Shown here: positions 41,757 through 50,961 of the stretch, in pieces
How positions within the stretch are numbered: the first letter of the stretch is position 1
Layout: each line of letters starts with the position of its first letter
Source of the DNA: an uncultured Collinsella sp.
GTDB lineage: Bacteria; Actinomycetota; Coriobacteriia; Coriobacteriales; Coriobacteriaceae
Direction of reading: 5' to 3'
Length of the DNA stretch: 64,000 bases
Assembly (NCBI GenBank): GCA_934668875.1
Contig: CAKUON010000010.1
Span: forward strand, 1-64,000
The notes under the pieces: model-generated
Databases searched by the model: none
Told to the model about the DNA's origin: nothing
Seen by the model: the letters and a program-made list of their open reading frames with translations, nothing else
Position numbers and translations under genes: made by a program

Positions 41757-43784
41757 ATGGAACAAAAGGCCAAGGAGGCAGCCTCGCACGCTGCGATTCC
41801 TGTGAGCATCTCGGCGATGCTCGTCACGCTGGGCGTGGTGTACGGCGATATCGGCACCAGCCCTATGTATGTAACCAAGGCGCTCGTTGCCGGCAACGGC
41901 GGCATCGGAAGCGTGACGGAGGAGTTCGTGCTCGGCGCGCTCTCCCTTGTCGTGTGGACGGTCACGTTGCTGACGACCATCAAGTACGTGCTGATCTCGC
42001 TGCGTGCCGATAACCATGGCGAGGGCGGCATCTTTGCCCTGTACAGCCTGGTCAAGCGTTGCGGCAAGTGGCTTATCATCCCCGCCATGCTGGGCGGGGC
42101 GGCGCTCCTCGCCGACGGCATCCTGACGCCTGCCGTTACCGTTACCACGGCTATCGAGGGCCTGCGCACCATCCCGGCGGTCCATGCCGTGCTGGGCGAT
42201 GACCAGGGCCGCGTCGTCGCCATTACGCTCGCCATCATCATCGTGCTCTTCTTGGTACAGCGCATCGGTACGGCCAAGATCGGTCACGCCTTTGGCCCCA
42301 TCATGACGCTGTGGTTCCTGTTCCTGGGCGGCACGGGTCTGTTCTTTGTCCTCCAGCACCCCGCCGTGCTGCTGTGCCTCAACCCGGTGCGCGGCATCGC
42401 CTTTTTGCTGAGCCCCAACAACCACGCGGGCATCATGATTCTGGGCAGCTGCTTCCTCGCCACCACCGGTGCCGAGGCGCTCTACTCCGACATGGGCCAC
42501 GTCGGCCGCGGCAACATCTACGCCACCTGGCCGTTCGTTAAGTGCTGCTTGCTGCTGTCCTATATGGGCCAGGGCGCTTGGCTTATCAACAACGCTGCCA
42601 ACCCCGAGCTCATGGGCATTGCCGACCTTAACCCGTTCTACCAGATGCTCGCCCCGGGCCTGCGCCCGTTTGCCGTCGGCCTTTCAACCATCGCGGCCAT
42701 CATTGCCTCGCAGGCGCTCATTACCGGCGCGTTCTCGCTGGTGTCCGAGGCCAGCCGTCTGGACCTCATGCCGCACATGCAGGTCTTCTACCCTGCCGAG
42801 ACCAAGGGCCAGCTCTACATCCCCATGGTCAACAACGTCATGCTCGTGGGCTGCGTCGTCGTGGTGCTGCTGTTCCAGAACTCGGCACACATGGAGGCCG
42901 CCTACGGTCTGGCCATTACGCTAACCATGATGTGCACCACGCTGCTGCTCTTCTTCTACCTGCACGAGGAGCGCAAGCTCAAAGTTGCTCCATGGATCTT
43001 CGCGGCCTTCTTCCTTTTGCTCGAAGGCTTCTTCTTCGTGAGCTCGCTCACCAAGTTCTTCCACGGCGGCTACTTCACCATCCTCATGGCTGCACTCATC
43101 ATGGGCATTATGGTGTGCTGGTACAACGGCACGGCGGTCGAGCAGCGCCAGTTTACGCTGTTGCCGCTGCGCAGCTACCTGCCGCAGCTCAAGCGCCTAC
43201 GCGATGATGATCGCTACGAGCGCCTGAGCGACAACATCGTGTACCTGACCAAGGACACCCATACCGATTACATCGACCGTGATATCGTCTACTCGATCTT
43301 GGACAAGCATCCCAAGCGCGCTCGCGCCTGGTGGTTCGTGAATGTCGAGACCATGGACGAGCCGCATACCTTTGCCTATTCGGTCGAGACGTTCGGCACC
43401 GACTACGTGTTCCGCGTGCATCTGTACCTGGGCTACAAGATCAACCAGCGCGTCAATGCCTACCTGCGTCAGGTCGTTCAGGACCTGGCCGCCACCGGCG
43501 AGCTGCCGGCGCAGACGCATGACTACTCGGTCTACAAGGATCCGGGCAACATCGGCACGTTCAAGTTCGTCATGATCCGCAAGCTTCTGGCACCCGAAAG
43601 CGACGTGGAGCCGAGCGAGCGTACGGCCATTACGCTCAAGTACATCATCCGCCGCGCCGCCGGCACGCCGGCGCGCTGGTACGGTCTGGAGAACTCCAAC
43701 GTGAGCTTTGAGTATGTGCCGCTGTTCACCAAGTTTAAGGCCGTGAGCAAGATGCAGCGCCTGGCCCCCAACGAGCGCCCGTAG
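41757..43784 (+). CDS. kup: Kup-type potassium uptake protein
   Basis: The 675-residue protein has the Kup/HAK signature GVVYGDIGTSPMYV near the N-terminus, LRADNHGEGGIFALYSLVK and about twelve transmembrane helices, followed by a soluble C-terminal domain of some 200 residues. It takes up K+ driven by the proton gradient. ATG at 41757 follows GGGAGG; a TATAAT box at about 41715 with AT-rich upstream sequence is the likely promoter. It lies just before a small membrane protein and a KdpD/KdpE-like two-component system, which suggests common control of potassium homeostasis. Confidence 0.93.
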   Translation: MEQKAKEAASHAAIPVSISAMLVTLGVVYGDIGTSPMYVTKALVAGNGGIGSVTEEFVLGALSLVVWTVTLLTTIKYVLISLRADNHGEGGIFALYSLVKRCGKWLIIPAMLGGAALLADGILTPAVTVTTAIEGLRTIPAVHAVLGDDQGRVVAITLAIIIVLFLVQRIGTAKIGHAFGPIMTLWFLFLGGTGLFFVLQHPAVLLCLNPVRGIAFLLSPNNHAGIMILGSCFLATTGAEALYSDMGHVGRGNIYATWPFVKCCLLLSYMGQGAWLINNAANPELMGIADLNPFYQMLAPGLRPFAVGLSTIAAIIASQALITGAFSLVSEASRLDLMPHMQVFYPAETKGQLYIPMVNNVMLVGCVVVVLLFQNSAHMEAAYGLAITLTMMCTTLLLFFYLHEERKLKVAPWIFAAFFLLLEGFFFVSSLTKFFHGGYFTILMAALIMGIMVCWYNGTAVEQRQFTLLPLRSYLPQLKRLRDDDRYERLSDNIVYLTKDTHTDYIDRDIVYSILDKHPKRARAWWFVNVETMDEPHTFAYSVETFGTDYVFRVHLYLGYKINQRVNAYLRQVVQDLAATGELPAQTHDYSVYKDPGNIGTFKFVMIRKLLAPESDVEPSERTAITLKYIIRRAAGTPARWYGLENSNVSFEYVPLFTKFKAVSKMQRLAPNERP

Positions 43785-43845
43785 GCGCCGACGGGTTGCA
43801 TGGAGTTGGTTTTCGATGGACAAGATTGGGGCCGGGGAGGCAAAC

Positions 43846-44040
43846 ATGGATGCAAGGATGCTTGATGGCCGCGAAGTGGTTGCCGAGATGGTGCGTGAGG
43901 CACGCGCCGACGCCGCCGAAGATCGGTTCTTTACGAATCGTGCCAACATGGACATGGCTGATCGCGTAATTTCGATCGTGGCACTGGTATTTGGGGCGGT
44001 GTGCGTGTGCGCCCTGCTCGCGCACGTGCTGTTTGTCTAG
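43846..44040 (+). CDS. Small single-pass membrane protein
   Basis: The 64-residue product has an acidic, helical N-terminal part (REVVAEMVREARADAAEDRF) and one C-terminal transmembrane helix (IVALVFGAVCVCALLAHVLF). ATG at 43846 is chosen for GGGGAGG at a spacing of 5; ATG 43816 would add ten residues. Located between kup and the sensor kinase gene, it might be an accessory subunit of either, but no family is recognised. Confidence 0.6.
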   Translation: MDARMLDGREVVAEMVREARADAAEDRFFTNRANMDMADRVISIVALVFGAVCVCALLAHVLFV

Positions 44041-44085
44041 CGAACGCCGGTTGCAAAGGCTATACACTTGGAACCACTACAAGGG

Positions 44086-44131
44086 AAACCACCACAAAGG
44101 TGCCTGTCCCTTTGTGGTGGTTTTTGTTTTT
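44086..44131 (+). terminator. Rho-independent terminator between kup cluster and kinase gene
   Basis: AAACCACCACAAAGG (44086-44100) pairs with 44109-44123 and is followed by TTTTTGTTTTT. The kinase gene must therefore have its own promoter or rely on readthrough. Confidence 0.8.
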
Positions 44132-44151
44132 GAGAGAGGGGCGGGGCGCTG

Positions 44152-45777
44152 ATGGACGTCCGTATGGACGGCGATATTGCCGATAGCTTTTGGTGGCGGC
44201 GCACAACGCTGACGCGCCGCACTCCTCTGTATGATGCCTGCGTGTCGGTGGGGCTGCTGGTCGCGGCGACGATTGTGGGCGCGCTGCTCGACCATCCGGG
44301 TCTCGCGCCGAGCATCATGATCGTCTATGTGTTCGCCGTTCAGCTGTGCGCATTCTTTACCTGCAGTCGCCTGTATTGCTTGCTGAGCTCGGCTGCCGCC
44401 GTGGCGCTCTACAACTTCTTGTTTGTCGACCCGCGCTGCTCGCTGTCGTTTATCGACCGTGTCTATCCCGGCATGTTCTTCATCATGTTTGTGGTCTCGC
44501 TTGTGTCGAGCTCGATTGCGTTGGCCCTGCGCCGCGCCTTGGCACAGGCTGCCGCTAGCGACCGCCGTACGCATATGGTGCTCGAGACCAACCGCATGCT
44601 GCAGCGCTGCGCCGACGAGCAGCAGATCGTTCACGCCATGGCCACGCAGCTGGCGCGTCTTTCGGGCTGCCCGGTCGTGTGGTACAGCGCCGACGCCGAG
44701 GGCGATGACCTGCTGCCGCGTGCGACATACACGGCTGTGGGCGATGCCGCGCCGGTGCATGAACTGGCGCCGCAGATGCCGCCGCGGCTTTCGGCGTCCG
44801 CCTATGTGGGAATGCCGCTCGATGCCACCTATGGTGGCTCGGCGTTTTATGGCATCTACCTGACGGTTCGCACAGGCGACGGCTTCGCGCGCTCGGGCGA
44901 TCCCGCCTCGGTGGTGGGCGTGCTGGCTATCGTTGCCGAGCCCGACGTGCTGACGCATGAGGAGCGGACACTTGCCGATGCCATCGTGAGCGAAGGCGAG
45001 CTGGCACTCGATCGCGCCCGCGCCATGGAGGCTCGCGAGGAGGCGGCGGTGCTCGCCAAAAACGAGCAGCTGCGCGCCAACCTGCTGCGCTCCATCTCGC
45101 ACGACCTGCGCACGCCGCTCACCAGTATTTCGGGCAATGCCGATGTGCTGCTCGACCAGGGCTCGACCGGCACCGCCGTGCTCGACGCCCAGACGCGCCG
45201 CGGCCTGCTCCTGTCCATTCGTTCGGATGCGCTGTGGCTCAACGCCACCGTCGAGAACCTGCTCGCCATCACCAAGCTCGAGGGCGGCGGCATGCATCTG
45301 TCGACAACGCTCGAGCTCATGGATGATATCGTCGAGGAGGCGCTGCGCCACGTAAGTCCGGCCGTGCGCGAGCACGACCTTAAGGTGGTGGCGTGCGATG
45401 AGCCGGCACTCGTTAACGTTGACGCGCGTCTGATGGTACAGCTGGTGGTCAATCTGGTGAACAATGCCATCACCTATACGCCCGCAGGCTCGCATATCGT
45501 GATTTCGATTGGCGTCGACGATGAGAACGTGACGTGCTCGGTGGCCGATGATGGTCCGGGCATCGCGCCCGAGGACCGCGAGCGGATCTTTGAGTCGTTC
45601 TATACCGCCAACCATGGCCTGGCCGACAGCCACCGCAGCGTTGGCCTGGGTCTTTCGCTCTGCCGTTCCATTGCGTTGGCACATGGCGGTAGCATAGAGG
45701 TTGCCGCGGCGGACCCGCACGGTTCGGTCTTTACGATTGAACTTCCCGCCGCCGACGTTTCGTTTGATAAGGAGTAA
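44152..45777 (+). CDS. KdpD-like sensor histidine kinase without the N-terminal Kdp domain
   Basis: The 541-residue protein has a DUF4118-type membrane block (about 28-120, four helices with the YNFLFVDPR segment typical of KdpD), a GAF-like domain (~150-290), a HisKA domain with the phospho-acceptor in SISHDLRTPLTS (~315) and a HATPase domain with NLVNNAITYT, DDGPGI and GLGLSLC. The ~500-residue cytoplasmic KdpD/USP region that senses K+ in classical KdpD is missing. No kdpABC genes are in the window; the adjacent transporter is Kup. The response regulator follows 4 bases after the stop. Confidence 0.88.
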   Translation: MDVRMDGDIADSFWWRRTTLTRRTPLYDACVSVGLLVAATIVGALLDHPGLAPSIMIVYVFAVQLCAFFTCSRLYCLLSSAAAVALYNFLFVDPRCSLSFIDRVYPGMFFIMFVVSLVSSSIALALRRALAQAAASDRRTHMVLETNRMLQRCADEQQIVHAMATQLARLSGCPVVWYSADAEGDDLLPRATYTAVGDAAPVHELAPQMPPRLSASAYVGMPLDATYGGSAFYGIYLTVRTGDGFARSGDPASVVGVLAIVAEPDVLTHEERTLADAIVSEGELALDRARAMEAREEAAVLAKNEQLRANLLRSISHDLRTPLTSISGNADVLLDQGSTGTAVLDAQTRRGLLLSIRSDALWLNATVENLLAITKLEGGGMHLSTTLELMDDIVEEALRHVSPAVREHDLKVVACDEPALVNVDARLMVQLVVNLVNNAITYTPAGSHIVISIGVDDENVTCSVADDGPGIAPEDRERIFESFYTANHGLADSHRSVGLGLSLCRSIALAHGGSIEVAAADPHGSVFTIELPAADVSFDKE

Positions 45778-45781
45778 CGCC

Positions 45782-46495
45782 GTGCCGAACTCTGCCGTAA
45801 AACCGCTCATCTTGGTCGTTGAGGACGATCCCGCCGTCCGCAACCTTATCGTTGCCGCGCTCGAGGCGCACGGTCTGCGCCACATGGCCGTTGAGACCGC
45901 CCATGCCGCCATCGCCGCCGCCTCGTCGCAGGCACCGAGCATTGTGCTGCTCGATCTGGGCCTACCCGATATGGACGGCGTCAAGGTGGTGGAGTCGGTG
46001 CGCACATGGTCGGGCATGCCAATCATTGTGGTCTCGGCGCGCAGCGAGGACGCGGACAAGATTCGCGCGCTCGATGCCGGCGCCGACGACTACCTGACCA
46101 AGCCGTTTTCGGTCGAGGAGCTGCTCGCGCGCATTCGCACGACGCTCAGGCGCCTTTCGTATGCGCAGGTTGGCATGGGTGCGTCCGAGGGCACATTCGA
46201 TACCGGTGAGCTGCATATCGACTTTGACGCCGGCATCGCCACGATGGACGGCGAGGAGCTGCACCTGACGCCGATCGAGTACAAGCTCCTGTGCCTGCTG
46301 GCACACAACGCCGACAAGGTGCTCACGCACCAGTTTATTTTGCACGAGATTTGGGGCACGGCGACCAAGAGCGACCTGGCGAGCCTGCGTGTCTTTATGG
46401 GCACGTTGCGTAAGAAGATCGAGTCCGACCCCGCGCATCCGCGCTATATCCAAACGCACGTAGGCATTGGCTACCGCCTAGTCACCCAAGGCTAG
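45782..46495 (+). CDS. OmpR/KdpE-type response regulator
   Basis: The 237-residue protein has a receiver domain with acidic pocket VVEDD, the phospho-acceptor Asp in LLDLGLPDMDG and the conserved Lys in LTKPF. It is followed by a winged-helix Trans_Reg_C domain (LTPIEYKLLCLLAHNADKVL ... VGIGYRL). The start is GTG at 45782 with AAGGAG at a spacing of 7, right behind the kinase stop, so the two are co-translated. It is the cognate regulator of the KdpD-like kinase and probably controls a potassium-uptake gene, kup being the nearest candidate. Confidence 0.9.
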   Translation: MPNSAVKPLILVVEDDPAVRNLIVAALEAHGLRHMAVETAHAAIAAASSQAPSIVLLDLGLPDMDGVKVVESVRTWSGMPIIVVSARSEDADKIRALDAGADDYLTKPFSVEELLARIRTTLRRLSYAQVGMGASEGTFDTGELHIDFDAGIATMDGEELHLTPIEYKLLCLLAHNADKVLTHQFILHEIWGTATKSDLASLRVFMGTLRKKIESDPAHPRYIQTHVGIGYRLVTQG

Positions 46496-46522
46496 ATTGC
46501 CAATCACCATCCCACTATGAGT

Positions 46523-46586
46523 TGCGGTGAAATACGGTCTAAATTTGCCTAATTCCAGGCAAAACAGTCCGTATTCCACCGCAACT
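46523..46586. terminator. Bidirectional hairpin between convergent genes
   Basis: AGTTGCGGTG.AATACGG pairs with CCGTATT.CACCGCAACT across a loop with a small inner stem (TTGCCT...AGGCAA). It lies between the response regulator and rlmKL. Confidence 0.65.
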
Positions 46587-46589
46587 TTG

Positions 46590-49160
46590 TTATTTGCCCT
46601 TGGGCTTGCTGGCGTAGAACTTCTTCTTTTTGGGCTTACCGGTAGGGGAGGGTTTGCCGTCGCCGCGCGGCCCTCGGTCGCCGGCCTGCGCGTGCGCGGG
46701 CGCCGTTGCGCGAGGCTTGCGGGTTTCGGGGTTGCGCAGCTCCTCGGTTCGCTCGGCAATCTCCTCGGCGCTAAAGCCGACCTCGGCCATGGCGTCCTCG
46801 ATGGGCAGGCGGCGCACGATATAGCAATGGTGCACCTTCTGGTTGCGTGCGAAATCCTCGGGGATGGTCTGCGCCGTTATGTCCTGTAGCACCACGCCCG
46901 CGCGGGCGAGCTTGCGCGTTTCGGGACGGAAGCCGCGCAGGTTGCAGCTAAAGATGGCATGGCCGCCCTGCGCGAGCAGGCGCGATACGCCGGCCAAAAG
47001 CTCAACATGGTCGCGCTGGACATCCCAGGTGCGGCGGCCCATCTTGGACGAATTCGAGAACGTGGGCGGGTCGACAAAGATCAGGTCCCAGCGGTTGCGC
47101 GTCTGGCGCTGGTCGCGAATCCAAGCGAGTACGTCGTCGCGCACAAAATGATGCTGAGGCCCCACAAAGCCGTTCTGGCGCATGTTGCGCTCGGCCCAGT
47201 CCAGATAGGTGTTGGAGAGGTCGACCGTCACGGTCTCCTCGACTCCGCCATCTGCCGCGTAGCAGGTGGCAGTGCCGGTGTAGGCAAACAGGTTGAGGAA
47301 GCGGCGCGCCTGCTTGGCGTGCTCGCGCACCAGGTTGCGGGTGACGCGGTGGTCCAAGAAGATGCCGACGTCCAGGTAGTCGTCAAAGTTGACGGCAAAG
47401 GTGAGGCCGCCCTCTTCGATGAGCGGCAGGCGACGACGCGCGATATTGGCGCGCTCGCCCGAGCCGCCCTTGCCGGCGCCCTGCTTGCCGTACTGCGAGC
47501 CGCCGCGCGAGCGCATGCGGGCCTTGGCGTGCACGTGCTCGGCCGGGACATCCAGGATACGCGGCGCGATGGCCAGAATATCGAGCATACGGGCCTGGGC
47601 CAGTGCGGGGTCGATGGTCTTGGGCGCGGCGTATTCGGCAATGACAAGCCAGCGGCCCGGAGTCTGCGGGCAACCCTCGTACAGGTCGATGGCGGCGGAG
47701 TAATCGGGCAGATCGGCATCGTAGACGCGGTAGCAGCTCACGCCCTCGCGCTTTGCCCACTTGCGACGCAGGCGGGCGTTCTTGCGCAGGCGGTTGGCGA
47801 ACTGCTCGGACTCCGGGATGAGCACGGGTAACGGCTTGCCGTCGCCCAGGTCGAGCGTGGCAGCAGGTTCGGGCATGAGGGCGCCGGCGGCTTCGTCGCT
47901 GATGACGTCGTCGGCGTCCGCGGTCTCGCCCTCGGCGTTTGCGCTGTTCGCAGCCTCAAACGCCGAGGCGGCGTGGTCGAGCGAAGGCCAGACTTCGACG
48001 GTCGCCTCTTCGTTGTTGGGCATGACGGCGATGGAGCGCGCGGGCTCGGCGTGGAGCGCGCGGGCCATAAGGCCATCGCGGGTGAGCGCGGCGACCGGTG
48101 CCGAAGCGAGCTCGGGCGCGCGGCGCAGCTCGCCGACCAGCGTCATGGCGTCGTGCATGAGCGAAAGCGGCGTCTCGGTGGTGTCCGCGACCACGGCGGC
48201 ACCGGCGACGGCGCCCGCATGGTCCAGCACGGTGGCGGGCTTGGCGGCACAAAAGTCGACAAAACGCTTGTAGCCGGCGCACTTGACCATGCGCTCGGCA
48301 GTCTTGCGGGCGGCGGGGTCGATGTCTGCGGCCACGATGCGCGCCTGGCGCTCGCGCGCTGCCGCCTCGCGCTCGCGCGCCTCGGCAAGCAGCTGCTCCC
48401 ACAGGGCGGCGTCGTGCAGCTGCCAGCCTTCAAAGCCCCAGTGCTCGCGGGCGGCGCCCGGGGCGCGGTCGGTCAGAATGTTCACGGCCTCCAACAGCAG
48501 GCCGCCGCCGGCGCATGAGGCGTCGATCAGCGTGGGCAGGGCTTCGTTTTCGTAGTCGTCGGCCGTCAGCTCGCGCTCGCATAGCGCGGTCCAGCCGACC
48601 TGCGCCAGCACCAGGGCGGCGTAGTCGGGGCGCAGCACGTGCGCGCCCTCGCCGGCGCGGGTCGCTGCGGGCGGCAGGCGTTTGAACAGCGGGTCGCCCG
48701 AAAGGTCCAGGCTGATGCTCGCGCGGCGCTGACGCAGCGAAAGCAGTAGGTGAACATCGGGGTCGGCGGCATCGACGTCGGCGCGACGGCCCGTGGTCTC
48801 GGCCAGACGGTCGCACAACGCGTCCTTGGCGCGCAGGGCCGAGAAGCGCGTGTTGCGCAGCTGCTCGGTCACGCCGCGGGCGGTGATGGCGATGGTGGCG
48901 CCGGGGCGGATGATGGTCTCCCAGGCGATGTCGTAAACGCTGTCGTACAGCTCGTCGGCATCCTGCGCCTCAAAGCGCCCAAGCACCACGAACACGCGGC
49001 TGGCCAGGCGCGACCACAGACACGCGCGATAGCCCTGCTCAAGCTCGCCCTCAAACGTAGCGCGGCCCTTCAGGCGGCGGACATGCGAAAGCCCGAGGCG
49101 TTTAAGCTCATTGGCGAGTGCGGACTCAAAGCCCTCGGGGCAGCTTGCGTAAAATTCCAT
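46590..49160 (-). CDS. rlmKL: RlmKL-type bifunctional 23S rRNA methyltransferase with altered RlmL site
   Basis: The 856-residue protein begins with a THUMP-containing RlmL half (MEFYASCPEGFESALANELK ...), including DASCAGGGLLLEA as SAM motif I and AADIDPAARKTAERM. Its C-terminal half is RlmK/RlmI-like with LNLFAYTGTATCYAADGG, VDLSNTYLDWAERN and the catalytic-type motif FVDPPTFSNS. RlmL makes m2G2445 and RlmK m7G2069 in bacteria that have both. The RlmL motif IV, normally NPPYGER, is replaced by ADTTETPL (about 320-328), so the N-terminal activity may be lost. The tail is basic (GKPKKKKFYASKPKGK). ATG at 49160. Confidence 0.85.
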   Translation of the reverse strand: MEFYASCPEGFESALANELKRLGLSHVRRLKGRATFEGELEQGYRACLWSRLASRVFVVLGRFEAQDADELYDSVYDIAWETIIRPGATIAITARGVTEQLRNTRFSALRAKDALCDRLAETTGRRADVDAADPDVHLLLSLRQRRASISLDLSGDPLFKRLPPAATRAGEGAHVLRPDYAALVLAQVGWTALCERELTADDYENEALPTLIDASCAGGGLLLEAVNILTDRAPGAAREHWGFEGWQLHDAALWEQLLAEAREREAAARERQARIVAADIDPAARKTAERMVKCAGYKRFVDFCAAKPATVLDHAGAVAGAAVVADTTETPLSLMHDAMTLVGELRRAPELASAPVAALTRDGLMARALHAEPARSIAVMPNNEEATVEVWPSLDHAASAFEAANSANAEGETADADDVISDEAAGALMPEPAATLDLGDGKPLPVLIPESEQFANRLRKNARLRRKWAKREGVSCYRVYDADLPDYSAAIDLYEGCPQTPGRWLVIAEYAAPKTIDPALAQARMLDILAIAPRILDVPAEHVHAKARMRSRGGSQYGKQGAGKGGSGERANIARRRLPLIEEGGLTFAVNFDDYLDVGIFLDHRVTRNLVREHAKQARRFLNLFAYTGTATCYAADGGVEETVTVDLSNTYLDWAERNMRQNGFVGPQHHFVRDDVLAWIRDQRQTRNRWDLIFVDPPTFSNSSKMGRRTWDVQRDHVELLAGVSRLLAQGGHAIFSCNLRGFRPETRKLARAGVVLQDITAQTIPEDFARNQKVHHCYIVRRLPIEDAMAEVGFSAEEIAERTEELRNPETRKPRATAPAHAQAGDRGPRGDGKPSPTGKPKKKKFYASKPKGK

Positions 49161-49235
49161 GGGTGACCTCTCTGGTTGCGTCGCTCCATTATATGATGGA
49201 TGCTTCGTTTGCCCTTATCCTCGAAAGGAACTCAT

Positions 49236-50066
49236 ATGATTGATGCGTGCCCCGATTCCGCCGTACTCTTTTTTGACGTGGACGGCACGCTGACGTCGTT
49301 CGATCCCGACGATATGACCGATAAGGACTTTTCGGCGGTTCGCCCTTCGCAGGCGGTGATCGAGGCGTTTCATCGTCTGCGCGACGCAGGGCATAAGGCG
49401 TTTATCTGCACGGGTCGCCCCCTGTGGCTCATCGCCGATAGCCTGCGCGCGCTGAACCCGGCGGGTATCGTTGCCATGGCGGGGGCCACGCTCGAGGCCG
49501 AGGGCCGTGTGGTGCATGAGGACTGCTTTGACGAAGACATTGTTGAGGAGCTCGCGCGTCGCATTACTGTGGCGGGCGGCGAGGCGTTGTTCGAGACGAA
49601 CGGTGCCACTCATTCACTTGAGCCAGTTGGTGTTGAACAGTCATTTCTGCTAGGCGCCGGCGTGGTGCATGGCGTTGATCAGATGCGCGTCGATGGCCGC
49701 TTGCGCGTAGGCAAAGTGTGTATCTCCGCGGGCGACCTGGCTCGCGTAGCCAACGACGATGGTTTTATCGATCGCAACTTTGAGCTATGCAATACTGGCG
49801 GCCAGAACCGCGAGCTGAGTCCCAAGGGCATCGACAAGGGCGTGGGCGTGGCGCGAGCGCTGGAATACCTGGGTCGCACCGGCAACGCGCGCACCTTTGG
49901 CTTTGGCGATTCGGGCAACGACCTGGGTATGCTCGCCGCTGTCGAGACGGCCGTGGCCATGGGCAACGCCATGCCCGAGGTCAAAGCGGTCGCCGACTAC
50001 GTGACCGACGACGTCGCACACGACGGCACCGTCACGGCGATGCAGCATTTCGGCCTCATCTCATGA
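49236..50066 (+). CDS. HAD-family (Cof-like) phosphatase
   Basis: The 276-residue protein shows HAD motif I FFDVDGTLTS, motif II ICTGRP, a Lys-containing SPKGIDKGVG segment and motif IV FGFGDSGNDLGM, the order of the Cof/YbiV-type IIB subclass. It would hydrolyse small phosphorylated metabolites such as sugar phosphates. ATG at 49236 is preceded by AAAGGA; the frame from 49200 is longer but unsupported. It is divergent from rlmKL. Confidence 0.88.
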   Translation: MIDACPDSAVLFFDVDGTLTSFDPDDMTDKDFSAVRPSQAVIEAFHRLRDAGHKAFICTGRPLWLIADSLRALNPAGIVAMAGATLEAEGRVVHEDCFDEDIVEELARRITVAGGEALFETNGATHSLEPVGVEQSFLLGAGVVHGVDQMRVDGRLRVGKVCISAGDLARVANDDGFIDRNFELCNTGGQNRELSPKGIDKGVGVARALEYLGRTGNARTFGFGDSGNDLGMLAAVETAVAMGNAMPEVKAVADYVTDDVAHDGTVTAMQHFGLIS

Positions 50067-50256
50067 ATCTCGCCTTCTGACGTTTGCTCAAACTGCGACT
50101 CTTTGCTTTTGCATGCTCAATCGATTTATCAATCCAAACACTGAGGTGTTTATACCGTTCGCCGAGAAGATAAAAAACCGCAGCTCACGCCTTGATAAAC
50201 GTAGGTAAAGTGTTTAGCAGTTTATCGGATGCACGCAAACGAAAGGAATCAGGCAG

Positions 50257-50961
50257 ATGGCAATCAAGGTGTTCGCTGACGGTGCAAGCCTCGAGGGCAT
50301 GCTCGACATGTACGAGAACGGCAACGTTCAGGGTTTCACGACCAACCCGTCCCTTATGAAGAAGGGCGGCGTGACGGATTACCGCGCGTTTGCCAAGGAG
50401 GTCCTGGCCCACATCACCGATATGTCCGTCTCGTTTGAGGTCTTTGCCGACGACGTCGAGACCATGGAGGTCGAGGCTCGCGAGATCGCTACCTGGGCCG
50501 AGAACGTCTACGTCAAGATTCCGTGCGTGACCACCAAGGGCGAGTCCACCGCCGAGCTGGTGCGCAAGCTTTCGGCCGACGGCATCAAGGTCAACGTCAC
50601 CACCATCTTTACGCCTACGCAGGTCGACGAGATGGTCGAGGCCGTGGACGCCGAGACGCCGTCTATCATCTCGCTCTTTGCCGGCCGTATCGCCGATACC
50701 GGCGTCGATCCCATTCCGTTTATGACGGAGTCGGTCAAGAAGGCCGCCGCCAAGCCCAACTGTGAGGTCTTGTGGGCGTCCACGCGCGAGCTCATCAACA
50801 TTTACCAGGCCGAGGCCTGCGGTTGCCAGATCATCACGGTGCCCAACAACATCCTGGCCAAGCGCAAGAACATCGGCCGTGACCCGTACGAGGTCTCGCT
50901 CGATACCGTGCGCGGTTTTGCCAAGGATATCGCCTCGCTCGGCTTCCATATCCTGCCATAG
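50257..50961 (+). CDS. Transaldolase-family / fructose-6-phosphate aldolase-like protein
   Basis: The 234-residue TIM-barrel protein has the small-transaldolase layout: KVFADGAS at strand 1, GFTTNPSLM, the Schiff-base Lys in VYVKIPCVTTKG, VNVTTIFTP, SLFAGRIADTG and EVLWASTRE. Short transaldolases and FSA aldolases cannot be separated by eye. It handles sugar phosphates in the non-oxidative pentose phosphate or aldol pathway. ATG at 50257 is preceded by GAAAGGA. A 17-bp piece of its 3' end is duplicated at 51097-51113. Confidence 0.87.
   Translation: MAIKVFADGASLEGMLDMYENGNVQGFTTNPSLMKKGGVTDYRAFAKEVLAHITDMSVSFEVFADDVETMEVEAREIATWAENVYVKIPCVTTKGESTAELVRKLSADGIKVNVTTIFTPTQVDEMVEAVDAETPSIISLFAGRIADTGVDPIPFMTESVKKAAAKPNCEVLWASTRELINIYQAEACGCQIITVPNNILAKRKNIGRDPYEVSLDTVRGFAKDIASLGFHILP

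Noticed and set aside
44077..46059. 660-codon minus-strand frame opposite the kinase and regulator
   Set aside because: Shadow frame of the KdpD/KdpE-like genes, whose domains are unambiguous on the plus strand.
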